From: Minisyncoccota bacterium | GTDB lineage: Bacteria; Patescibacteriota; Minisyncoccia; Phycocordibacterales; Phycocordibacteraceae | Direction of reading: 5' to 3' | DNA length: 37,375 nt | NCBI GenBank assembly: GCA_022842585.1 | Contig: JALHPI010000007.1 | Span: 1 to 37,375, forward strand | Part shown: positions 18,457-26,376 of the stretch, piece after piece | Position numbering within the stretch: position 1 is the first letter of the stretch | Layout: each line of letters opens with the position of its first letter | Position numbers and translations under genes: made by a program | Notes under the pieces: model-generated | What the model was told of the DNA's origin: nothing | Databases searched by the model: none | The model's input: only the letters and a program-made list of their open reading frames with translations

Positions 18457-18484
18457 TTGACCCTCTTTGGAGAGACGGTATACT
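18457..18484 (+). promoter_or_regulatory. Sigma70-type promoter for the M23 peptidase transcript
   Basis: TTGACC (18457-18462), 16-nt spacer, TATACT (18479-18484). Confidence 0.6.
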
Positions 18485-18515
18485 CCCCTAGTCGGTAGAT
18501 ACGATTGAACTCAAG

Positions 18516-18539
18516 AAATGGCTTACCTAAGCCATTTTT
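18516..18539 (+). terminator. Intrinsic-terminator-like hairpin in the 5' leader of the M23 gene (possible attenuator)
   Basis: AAATGGCTT-ACCT-AAGCCATTT perfect 9-bp stem followed by a T5 tract. Confidence 0.55.
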
Positions 18540-18560
18540 GTACGCGAAAGAAACGCCTGA

Positions 18561-19661
18561 AGTTCCCTGATACCCCTTATCTCAAACAAAACTCATACTT
18601 CTTATACTCGGCCCGAAAGCGAGCGTAAGAACACATACTTCGTCCCTCTCGCGATAACCGTCGCAGGAGTCTTCGTTGCCCTTCTTTTCATACTGGTACC
18701 GGTAAAAGCGGTAGCTTCTTGGCCGTTTTTCACTGCAAAGGCAGAGGATTCTGGGGAGCCACCTATTATCCATGACGCAAGTATCGGTCTTTTGGTCGCC
18801 GCTACAAACAGCGACCCGAACCCTCATAAGGGAGACATGGATATTGAGATAACGAGCGGTTCGGCTCTCATACCAAATTCAGGCCCTGATGGTACCCTGC
18901 CTCCTTCCTCAAGCAACGCATCCGGCGGAAGTATTTCCCTCTATGAGGTACGTGAAGGAGATACGCTTTCAGGCATAGCGGATATGTTCGGCGTGTCCAC
19001 AAACACCATCCTTTGGGCAAACGACATAAAAGATGCGAAAACCATACAGGTCGGCGATACCCTCCTCATCCTTCCTGTGTCGGGGGTACGCTACACGATT
19101 AAAAAAGGCGGCACACTCTCGGACGTTGCGAAACTCTTTGATGCCGATGTAGAGGAAATCGCGCTTTTCAACGGAATCGACCCTACCTCGCCTCTTTCGG
19201 CAGGTACTGAACTCATTATCCCTGGCGGGAACCTCTCTACGCCAAAGACAGTAGCAAAGGCGCCCGCATCTAGTCCAACCCGTACTGCTACGGCACTTCC
19301 TGCACTTACCGGCTACTTCGGTAATCCTGTTCCCGGAGCGCGCATTACCCAAGGTATCCACGGGTATAACGGCGTTGACCTCGGTGCCCCAAACGGTACC
19401 CCGGTCTACGCTTCGGCAGGAGGCACCGTCATCGTCGCGAAGAATAACGGCGGGTATAACGGCGGGTACGGCAACTACATCGTTATCAAGCATGACAACG
19501 GTACGCAGACGCTCTATGCGCACTTAAGCAGTGTAAGTATTTCGGTCGGTCAGACGCTTGAAAAAGGTACGCGTATCGGTGGTGTAGGAAATACGGGCCG
19601 TTCGACGGGAAACCATCTCCACTTTGAAGTGCGTGGCGCGAAAAACCCTTTCGCCAAGTAA
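18561..19661 (+). CDS. Membrane-anchored LysM-domain M23-family peptidase (5' end uncertain)
   Basis: Two LysM-like repeats (YEVREGDTLSGIADMFGVSTNTILWANDI; YTIKKGGTLSDVAKLFDADVEEIALFNGI) and an M23 domain (GYNGVDLGAPNGTPVYASAGGTVIVAKNNGGY...TLYAHLSSVSISVGQTLEKGTRIGGVGNTGRSTGNHLHFEVRG). The track starts at TTG 18792; the frame stays open upstream to 18561 and encodes a TM segment. Confidence 0.85.
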   Translation, partial: SSLIPLISNKTHTSYTRPESERKNTYFVPLAITVAGVFVALLFILVPVKAVASWPFFTAKAEDSGEPPIIHDASIGLLVAATNSDPNPHKGDMDIEITSGSALIPNSGPDGTLPPSSSNASGGSISLYEVREGDTLSGIADMFGVSTNTILWANDIKDAKTIQVGDTLLILPVSGVRYTIKKGGTLSDVAKLFDADVEEIALFNGIDPTSPLSAGTELIIPGGNLSTPKTVAKAPASSPTRTATALPALTGYFGNPVPGARITQGIHGYNGVDLGAPNGTPVYASAGGTVIVAKNNGGYNGGYGNYIVIKHDNGTQTLYAHLSSVSISVGQTLEKGTRIGGVGNTGRSTGNHLHFEVRGAKNPFAK

Positions 19662-19668
19662 AGCGGTT

Positions 19669-19770
19669 AAAGTCTCGAGCTACTTCGTTCTGGGTCCCAT
19701 CCGACTCGTTCGCGGTACTAGCTGTACTGGTCACTCGTCGGATTTCCCACGCCTTGTATCTCGACACTTT
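19669..19770 (-). ncRNA. Candidate structured RNA, copy 2 of a 102-nt two-copy element
   Basis: P1 AAAGTGTCGAG/CTCGAGACTTT, P2 TGGG/CCCA, P3 ATCCGAC/GTCGGAT; loop sequences shared with 28404-28505. Confidence 0.65.
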
Positions 19771-19799
19771 TCCTCGCTTTCCCAGGTAGTGCAGTTTAT

Positions 19800-21332
19800 T
19801 TACTCGAAGCCGAACATGCCGCGGGGGCGATACTGCAGTGCTTCCATGATGTGTGCGGGCGAAACCTCTTCCTCATCGGCGAGGTCCGCTACCGTGCGCG
19901 CCACCCGCATCACGCGGTGATACGCGCGAGGCGAAAGGTCGAGTTTTTTTGCCGCTTCAAGTAACGCTTCTTTTGCGGCGGCGGTGAAGCCTGAATTTTC
20001 ATCAAGCTCTTTGCCGTTCAAGCGACCATTTGTGTTTCCGGAACGCGCATGCGCCTTTGTGCGCGCACGCAGTACGCGCTCTCGTACTTTCTCCGACTTC
20101 TCCCCTTCTGCGAGCGTCGCGAGTACCTCATGCGGTAGGTGCGGTACCTCCATCCAAAGGTCGAGCCGGTCGGCTATCGGCCGCGAAATTTTGCGTGCCT
20201 GCTTGCGTGTTTGGCGTACGACTACTTCGCTGTCCGCGGTCAAGGTGTCGGCGGGATTCATCGCGGCGACAATCATGCAGTCGGCGGGAAAGGTGATGCT
20301 TCCGCGGGCGCGCGATACGGTGACCTGTCGGTCCTCAAGCGGCTGGCGGAGTGCCTCGAGCGCACGCGCCTCGAACTCTGCAAACTCATCGAGGAACAGC
20401 ACACCCTTGTGCGCGAGTGTTACTTCGCCCGCTTTTGGTACAGCGCCTCCGCCAACCATGGCCGTGTGCGAGGTCGTATGATGCGGAGAACGAAACGGCG
20501 GCCAGTACACGGCACCCTCGCGCAATTCTCCCGCCGTTGAGTGTATGGCGGTGACCTCAAGCACTTCGTCCGGGGTTAGGGGTGCAAGTATTCCTGGAAG
20601 CGCACGGGCAAGCATGGTCTTCCCCGTTCCGGGAGGCCCGTAGAGTACGAGGTTGTGGCGGCCCGCGGCTGCGATTTCAAGCGCGCGCTTCGCGCTCTCC
20701 TGCCCTTTTATTTCGCATAGGTCTATGGAAGGTGGCGGGATGAGCGGTATCTTTTCACGTGCTTTCGGTGCGAGCGTTGGTGAGCCCTGCAAATGAGACA
20801 CAAGCTCTTTCAAATTTTTTGGCGCATACACATGCATGCCTTCGGCAAGTTGCGCCTCGTGCACATTCTCCGGTGGTACGAATACCGCTTTCATGCCCGC
20901 ACGCTTTGCCGCAACCACTTGCGGGAGGATACCGCGCACCGCGCGTATGGTGCCATCAAGCGCGAGCTCTCCCGCAAACAAAGCCGGCTCCTTCGGGAGC
21001 TCCACGTCACCCGCCGCGGCAAGGTAGCAGAGTGCGAGCGCGACGTCGTAGTGCGAGCCTTCCTTTTTTAAATCCGCGGGAGAAAGCGATAGCACGATAC
21101 GACGGTTCGTGGCTTTGGGTGACTTGAATCCCGCATGCCGGATAGCTGCGGCGACGCGGTCGCGCGCTTCTTCTACTGCTTTATCCGCAAGCCCGACAAT
21201 GGAAAACGCGTGGAGTCCACGCGTGAGGTCGGCTTCTATTTCGACGATTTCGGCACTTCCGCCAACCGGCTGCGCCGCATACAGTTTTGCGTATCCGCCC
21301 GTTTCTTTTTTCTTCGGTGCCCCGCCTGGCAT
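19800..21332 (-). CDS. YifB/ComM-family magnesium-chelatase-like AAA ATPase
   Basis: [101 protein letters not shown]. Confidence 0.93.
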   Translation of the reverse strand: MPGGAPKKKETGGYAKLYAAQPVGGSAEIVEIEADLTRGLHAFSIVGLADKAVEEARDRVAAAIRHAGFKSPKATNRRIVLSLSPADLKKEGSHYDVALALCYLAAAGDVELPKEPALFAGELALDGTIRAVRGILPQVVAAKRAGMKAVFVPPENVHEAQLAEGMHVYAPKNLKELVSHLQGSPTLAPKAREKIPLIPPPSIDLCEIKGQESAKRALEIAAAGRHNLVLYGPPGTGKTMLARALPGILAPLTPDEVLEVTAIHSTAGELREGAVYWPPFRSPHHTTSHTAMVGGGAVPKAGEVTLAHKGVLFLDEFAEFEARALEALRQPLEDRQVTVSRARGSITFPADCMIVAAMNPADTLTADSEVVVRQTRKQARKISRPIADRLDLWMEVPHLPHEVLATLAEGEKSEKVRERVLRARTKAHARSGNTNGRLNGKELDENSGFTAAAKEALLEAAKKLDLSPRAYHRVMRVARTVADLADEEEVSPAHIMEALQYRPRGMFGFE

Positions 21333-21352
21333 GTAGGGGCATTGTACACCGC

Positions 21353-21703
21353 CTAGGTATCTAAATGCGTATGTTGATCGCTAGTCCAAGGAGGACTGCT
21401 GGAAACCAGAAGCTTCAAATTTTTCCCAATAATCGCATATGCGTTTCCTTTTGGAATATGAACCATATCGCCCGCCGACACGTTTAGATTTTCCGATTCC
21501 ATCTCAATACTTCCCTCTCCTGACTCGACATACCATACTTGCTCAATGCTCATATCAACGTCGAATCCTGTTTCTGGATACCGACCGTTAATTTCTGAAA
21601 TGCCGACTGAGAGTGACTCAAACGGCAATGGGTATTCAGTAAATGTAGAGACAGAGTGTTCTGCTACCTGTTTCGTCTCAGACTTTCGAATAATCGTTAT
21701 CAT
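21353..21703 (-). CDS. Cupin-domain protein
   Basis: [41 protein letters not shown]; begins 8 nt downstream of the AclA-like stop. Confidence 0.75.
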   Translation of the reverse strand: MITIIRKSETKQVAEHSVSTFTEYPLPFESLSVGISEINGRYPETGFDVDMSIEQVWYVESGEGSIEMESENLNVSAGDMVHIPKGNAYAIIGKNLKLLVSSSPPWTSDQHTHLDT

Positions 21704-21711
21704 TTGGAGAA

Positions 21712-23499
21712 TTATTTTTCCGGCTTGCGGGTAAAGAGGAGGTCTTCCGGAAGGCGGAAGAGGCCTTCATCGTTTTCCTTTTGTTCGAGGAAGTGCGAAA
21801 TGAATCCAACCGTGCGCGGAATGATGAACAATGCGTTGAAGAACTCCGCGTCGATGAGTGCTTTGAGTTCTGCGTCGGTGAAACCTTCGCATTCGGAAAG
21901 AATGTCCGTGAAAAGAGATGCGATGATGCCGTCCACGTTCAATATAAGCGAACCGCTTTTCGCCGTCGTCACCTCTTCCACCTGACGTGCGAAGTCATAG
22001 CGCGGATGATTCTTAAGGAGTGTAGCGAACTGCGAGAGCGCAGCGACGCGCGGGTCAAGAAGTCCGATGCGGTATTTCTTGTGGCCGATACCAAGGATAA
22101 GGCGGCCGGCTTTTGTTTCTTGCTCGACGAATGCAGACGCGGTGACGCCTGAAGCGAAGCCCGCGTTCCACGTGCGCGCGGATTCATTGATGGCGCCACC
22201 GAACCGCGGACCGATGGTGAGAAGGCCTGATGCAAGAGACGACACCATGTCTTTGCCTGCGCGCGCGGTGACCATCGTGTTTACGGCACCTGAGACCGCT
22301 CCGCCGTGGTCGATAAGGAGACTAAAGACCGCGTCCGCGAATGCGACCGTCACCTCCGATTTCGGTTTGCGCGCAAGCAGTGCGGAAAGTATGTTTCGGC
22401 TGAACGAGCCCGTCTGTGAAACGAGCGCGCCGTTTTTTACGTACTCGGGAGCGGTGTCTACGTTGATAATTTCACGCGTGGAAAGAATGCTCTCGCGTCG
22501 GCTTTTCAAGTCGTCAGCTATACCCATGGGTGCCACTATATCCCCGCCAGGCGTTTTTCGAAATGCCGCAAGAAATTCAGGGAAGGTGTCGGGTGCAATC
22601 GCACCAGCGGCCCTAAGCGCCTCGCGCTTTGCCCGCGCGCTCTCATCCTGGCGAGCCACGAGCGCTTTCGCGTGGCCGAACTGCATATGCTCGTCAAACG
22701 CTTCGTCGATGATGCCCGCGATGTATGCGATGACCGGCTTTGTGAACTTTTTTGACTTTAGAAGTTCCACAATCTCGTACTCATCCACGCCGCCGAGTTC
22801 TCCGAAGTACGCGAGCGCTTTTGAATGCGGGTCGTTCTCGATGACCGCAAGCACTTCGGAGAGGGATGCGACCGGAAACCGGTCGCCACCAATCGCAAGC
22901 GCAAAGGAAACCCCCTTCCCGCTTGCGGCCACACCGTGAATCAGCTCATTCGTCATACCACCTGAGGTAGAGACAACGGCGATAGAACCTTCTAAGGTCA
23001 GATGACTTTTTTCTATCTGTACGGCATCCACGCCGCCGATGGCACCAAGCTTCAACGCGCGTGGAACAAGTATGCCCACTGATGCGGGGCCTGACAGGAG
23101 TTTCGTCGCGCCGTATCGAGCAATGAGTTCGGTCGCGTGTTTCTCAGGGACATTTTCCGCAAAGATAGTGCCACCAAATGCTTCGGGGAATGCCTCAAAA
23201 AAAGAAACGGTCGAGTCAAACGCGCGTCGTCCCGACTGTACGTTCAACATCCATCGTACGCGTTTCGCACGCTCTTCCGGCACGAGTGACACGTTTGCGT
23301 AGCACGGTATGAGTATTTCTTTTTTACCCCAGAAGCACTTGAGCGCTTTACGGTTCCCGGTAATGAGGGCGCGTACGCTCGGGGCGTTTTTTCCAGAGAG
23401 GTAATCAAAATCAAGCATGGACTGGATAATGCGCGGGTGGTTCCCCATCACGAGCACACCGTCTTCTCCCGCACGGACTTGTTCCAAAAAGCTTTTCAT
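21712..23499 (-). CDS. aclA: ATP-citrate lyase, CoA-ligase alpha + citryl-CoA lyase subunit (AclA-like)
   Basis: AIGGDRFPVASL..., GELGGVDEYEI, phosphohistidine motif MQFGHAKA, and citrate-synthase-like block DHGGAVSGAVNTMVTARAGKDMVSSLASGLLTIGPRFGGA...GRLILGIGHKK...LILNVDGIIASLFTDIL...TVGFISHFLEQK. Confidence 0.88.
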   Translation of the reverse strand: MKSFLEQVRAGEDGVLVMGNHPRIIQSMLDFDYLSGKNAPSVRALITGNRKALKCFWGKKEILIPCYANVSLVPEERAKRVRWMLNVQSGRRAFDSTVSFFEAFPEAFGGTIFAENVPEKHATELIARYGATKLLSGPASVGILVPRALKLGAIGGVDAVQIEKSHLTLEGSIAVVSTSGGMTNELIHGVAASGKGVSFALAIGGDRFPVASLSEVLAVIENDPHSKALAYFGELGGVDEYEIVELLKSKKFTKPVIAYIAGIIDEAFDEHMQFGHAKALVARQDESARAKREALRAAGAIAPDTFPEFLAAFRKTPGGDIVAPMGIADDLKSRRESILSTREIINVDTAPEYVKNGALVSQTGSFSRNILSALLARKPKSEVTVAFADAVFSLLIDHGGAVSGAVNTMVTARAGKDMVSSLASGLLTIGPRFGGAINESARTWNAGFASGVTASAFVEQETKAGRLILGIGHKKYRIGLLDPRVAALSQFATLLKNHPRYDFARQVEEVTTAKSGSLILNVDGIIASLFTDILSECEGFTDAELKALIDAEFFNALFIIPRTVGFISHFLEQKENDEGLFRLPEDLLFTRKPEK

Positions 23500-24650
23500 G
23501 ATTTCAAGTACGTTATGGCGTCATCAACGGCGCTCGTGATGACCGCGTCTGAACCGTACACGGAGCCGAGCAGACGTTCCTTTTCAAGGAACGTTCCCAT
23601 ACGTGCAAGCCCTTCCGTTTCGTTTGGTCCTCCGCGGCGTACGTAGACGCGTACGTTTCCGGCACGAAGCGCATCAGCGTATTCCGTGAGCGCATCAATG
23701 ATGCCGCCGAACGTCGTTTTCACATCCGTGAAGTTTGCGACCCCACCCGCTATGACCAGCGCTTTTTTCGGTGCCGAAGAAGCAAGCATCAGTGCAAATA
23801 CTTCTTTGGCGTACAGGTACGTTTCTTCGCGGGTAGGTCCGCCACTGTATTCCCCATAGTTTGCAATCTCCTTCCCCATCCCAAGAAGCTCTGCTTCGTC
23901 AGCAATGACGATGGAACCCCCGCCGCCTGAAAGCAGGAAGTAAAGCGAACCGTCGGGATTGATGACATTCAGTTTGAGCGAGGCTGGCGTCGTTTCGGCA
24001 AGCGCCTCTACGGCCGCTTCGCGCGGATGCTTTTTCGCCTGCTTCACGATATCGCTTGCGCTCCAGCCGTTTGCGAAGAATTGCGCAGAGCTATCAACGA
24101 GTACCGCCGCGTCCAACAGGTGTATCTCTCCGTTTTGTATGACAAGCGGATTGATTTCAAGGAACGCGAAATATTCTTTTTCAAACGCACTCAAAACAGA
24201 CTCTATGAATGTATGTGGTATGCCGGTTTTGGTAGAAACCACAGAAACATCGCCTGCACCCCGTATGAGAAATGTCTCGACCTTATCCGGGTGTTCTTCA
24301 ATCTCGATACCGCCCTCGCGCGCGTAGAGTACGCGGATGCCGTCGCGCACGCGCTCAAACGACACGTAGCGTTCTTCCGACGCATCGTGCGGGAGCATGG
24401 GCTCCACGATAAAGTTCGCGAATCCCTTCCCTTCCCATGCGTTCGTCGCCGATACGCAGTCTGTTCCGGCAACGTTGAGCGCAAGCAACCCCTGCTTCAT
24501 GCGCTTCTTTATACCTTGGTCTACTTTCACCACGAACGGTCCGTCTCCGGAGACCGTAGGCGTTTCTCCGGAGGAAAACGAAACACCGCTATAGGCGTCG
24601 CCGAGCAGGATACGCTTCGCCTGATATTCGGTGAGTTTTACTCTGGGCAT
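23496..24650 (-). CDS. aclB: ATP-citrate lyase ATP-grasp subunit (AclB-like)
   Basis: FIVEPMLPHDASEERYVSFERVRDGIRVLYAREGGIEIE, YFAFLEINPLVI, SLKLNVINPDGSLYFLLSGGGGSIVIADEAELLG...EIANYGEYSGGPTREETYLYAKEVFALM, ANFTDVKTTFGGIIDAL, VYVRRGGPNETEGLARM; colinear with the N-terminal half of animal ACLY. Confidence 0.88.
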   Translation of the reverse strand: MPRVKLTEYQAKRILLGDAYSGVSFSSGETPTVSGDGPFVVKVDQGIKKRMKQGLLALNVAGTDCVSATNAWEGKGFANFIVEPMLPHDASEERYVSFERVRDGIRVLYAREGGIEIEEHPDKVETFLIRGAGDVSVVSTKTGIPHTFIESVLSAFEKEYFAFLEINPLVIQNGEIHLLDAAVLVDSSAQFFANGWSASDIVKQAKKHPREAAVEALAETTPASLKLNVINPDGSLYFLLSGGGGSIVIADEAELLGMGKEIANYGEYSGGPTREETYLYAKEVFALMLASSAPKKALVIAGGVANFTDVKTTFGGIIDALTEYADALRAGNVRVYVRRGGPNETEGLARMGTFLEKERLLGSVYGSDAVITSAVDDAITYLKS

Positions 24651-24651
24651 A

Positions 24652-25281
24652 CTACTCTTTTACCATAATCGTCTCTTCCGTGTCGGAAGCAAATGACTCA
24701 CGTATAGCAAAACCGAGCCCGGTCGCAAGACCAATGCTTGCCGGGTTTGCTCCATAGATGCCCGCCCAAAGCTTCGCTTTCGGATGACGCTTCAGGTACG
24801 TATCCATGCAAAAGCGGACGAAGTCTTTCATGATGCCGGTACCCCGAAACGGCGGGTAGGAACGGTAGACGATGGTGTGCCAATTGTGTGAATCCATCGC
24901 GCGCTCATCTTCAGCGCGCTCATCTGCCGAGAGGTGCTTCATTGATTTCCTGCCAAGTGGCTTAGGGCCAAACCACGCAAGGGCTGCAAGCGTACCCGTG
25001 TTTTCTTCTATGAGTGCAAACAACGTCCGTTCCTTCGAGCGATACCAATCTTCGTAGGAGCCTTTGCCGAACCGCTCAAAGTCTGAAGTTTTTTGAAGTT
25101 CCGCATCCGACGTATCAAGCGAGTACTTTTTCAATTGATTGATGCCAGACGCGTCGAGACCCTCGCGTATGACGAAAGCTGTTCCGGTTGTCCCGAACGC
25201 CTTCCCGATTTCCCGAGATTCAAATAGTGGCAACATGCCCGTATCGCGCGAAGGCGTATGCGCGCTAATGGATAGACCCAT
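24652..25281 (-). CDS. GNAT-family N-acetyltransferase
   Basis: TIVYRSYPPFRGTGIMKDFVRFCMDTYLKRHPKAKLWAGIYGANPASIGLATGLGFAIRES; ends 1 nt before the AclB-like start codon. Confidence 0.7.
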   Translation of the reverse strand: MGLSISAHTPSRDTGMLPLFESREIGKAFGTTGTAFVIREGLDASGINQLKKYSLDTSDAELQKTSDFERFGKGSYEDWYRSKERTLFALIEENTGTLAALAWFGPKPLGRKSMKHLSADERAEDERAMDSHNWHTIVYRSYPPFRGTGIMKDFVRFCMDTYLKRHPKAKLWAGIYGANPASIGLATGLGFAIRESFASDTEETIMVKE

Positions 25282-25295
25282 AGGAGGACAAGTGC

Positions 25296-25958
25296 TTATG
25301 CCTCAGGAGTTGGTACCGAGGCGGGTGGTTCGTCTGATGAGGCGGTGGCTGGCACAGGTGTCTCGGCTGCTTTTTCAAGTACGCGGTAGGCATGGATGCC
25401 GGCAAGCATCGATATCGGGCCGATTACGAGAAGTCCGAGGAAGAATGGGAGAGCGCCGAGAAACGTGAGGACGATCAACACGACTCCGAGCAGGAGAAGT
25501 TTCCAGCGGTTCCCTTTCGTGATGCGGGCGCTTTCTTTCAAAGCCGCAACGGGATTCATGCCCTTATCGACGACGAGGTAGCCGGTGAACGCAAACGCAA
25601 GCGCGAGGAAGATGCCCGGTACGATGAGGAGGATGAAACCGACCATGACGATGACCGCAAGAATGATGGATGCGGCGAGGTAGCGCCAAAAAAGCTCAGG
25701 ACGCCAGAAATCGGAAAACTCCGGCGATTTCGGGTCGGCGTGTGCTTTGAGGTAGATGGTGATGAGGCCGATATAGAGGAGTGTCGAAGCGATCATTGAG
25801 AGCAAGAAGCTTACAAAACCCGGAAGATAGTTTTGCACTACTGACAGCATGATTTGTATGACGGCATACAGCGCGAACGTTCCCACAAAAAACCACGGAC
25901 GTGCCTTGAAGGTGTTCCAACCAAATGCGAGAGATTCTTTTACCGATAGGGTGTTCAT
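25296..25958 (-). CDS. Polytopic membrane protein of unknown function
   Basis: MNTLSVKESLAFGWNTFKARPWFFVGTFALYAVIQIMLSVV... with several TMs. Start taken at ATG 25958, 8 nt after a TATACT box. Confidence 0.65.
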   Translation of the reverse strand: MNTLSVKESLAFGWNTFKARPWFFVGTFALYAVIQIMLSVVQNYLPGFVSFLLSMIASTLLYIGLITIYLKAHADPKSPEFSDFWRPELFWRYLAASIILAVIVMVGFILLIVPGIFLALAFAFTGYLVVDKGMNPVAALKESARITKGNRWKLLLLGVVLIVLTFLGALPFFLGLLVIGPISMLAGIHAYRVLEKAAETPVPATASSDEPPASVPTPEA

Positions 25959-25990
25959 ATAAGGTAAGTATACGTGAATGCGGTCAAATG

Positions 25991-26347
25991 CTAACTCGTG
26001 AGATGTGCTTTGCAAGTGTTCGCTGCCGGGTCGGCGGCGAGACGGTCATCCTCTATTTCTTCGCCCGAAACCGAACAAATACCGTACGTCCCGGTTTCTA
26101 TGCGAGTAAGCGCACCCAATACCTCATTGTAGCGGGTCTCAAGGTCTTTCAGAATCGCGGTATTCGTCTCGTACCCGTCTATCTGGTCGGCAGTGTCGCT
26201 TGGGTCGGCTTCAAGACCGGTTTCGCTCGGAAGCGCTTCCCAGTCCGCAGGGTTCGAAGGGTTCCGTCGGCCTACGGTCGAAAGTTCTTCCTCAAGGCGG
26301 ATTTTTTCAGCTTCAAGCACGCTTTTATATGCGGTGGTGTCTTTCAT
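25991..26347 (-). CDS. DksA/TraR-family protein with degenerate zinc-finger cysteines
   Basis: Coiled-coil region and YGICSVSGEEIEDDRLAADPAANTCKAH, matching the DksA/TraR C-terminal pattern. Confidence 0.75.
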   Translation of the reverse strand: MKDTTAYKSVLEAEKIRLEEELSTVGRRNPSNPADWEALPSETGLEADPSDTADQIDGYETNTAILKDLETRYNEVLGALTRIETGTYGICSVSGEEIEDDRLAADPAANTCKAHLTS

Positions 26348-26376
26348 TAGCCGAAAGTGTAGCACACTGCGATTTT

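Noticed and set aside
18792-19661. TTG 18792 as the true start of the M23 peptidase
   Set aside because: It would discard a convincing in-frame TM anchor and lacks an SD; reported as unresolved instead.
19669-19770. Interpretation of the 102-nt elements as integron attC sites or T-box leaders
   Set aside because: No proper RYYYAAC/GTTRRRY core pair, no integrase nearby; the GGTAC motif lacks other T-box parts and the location is 3' of genes.
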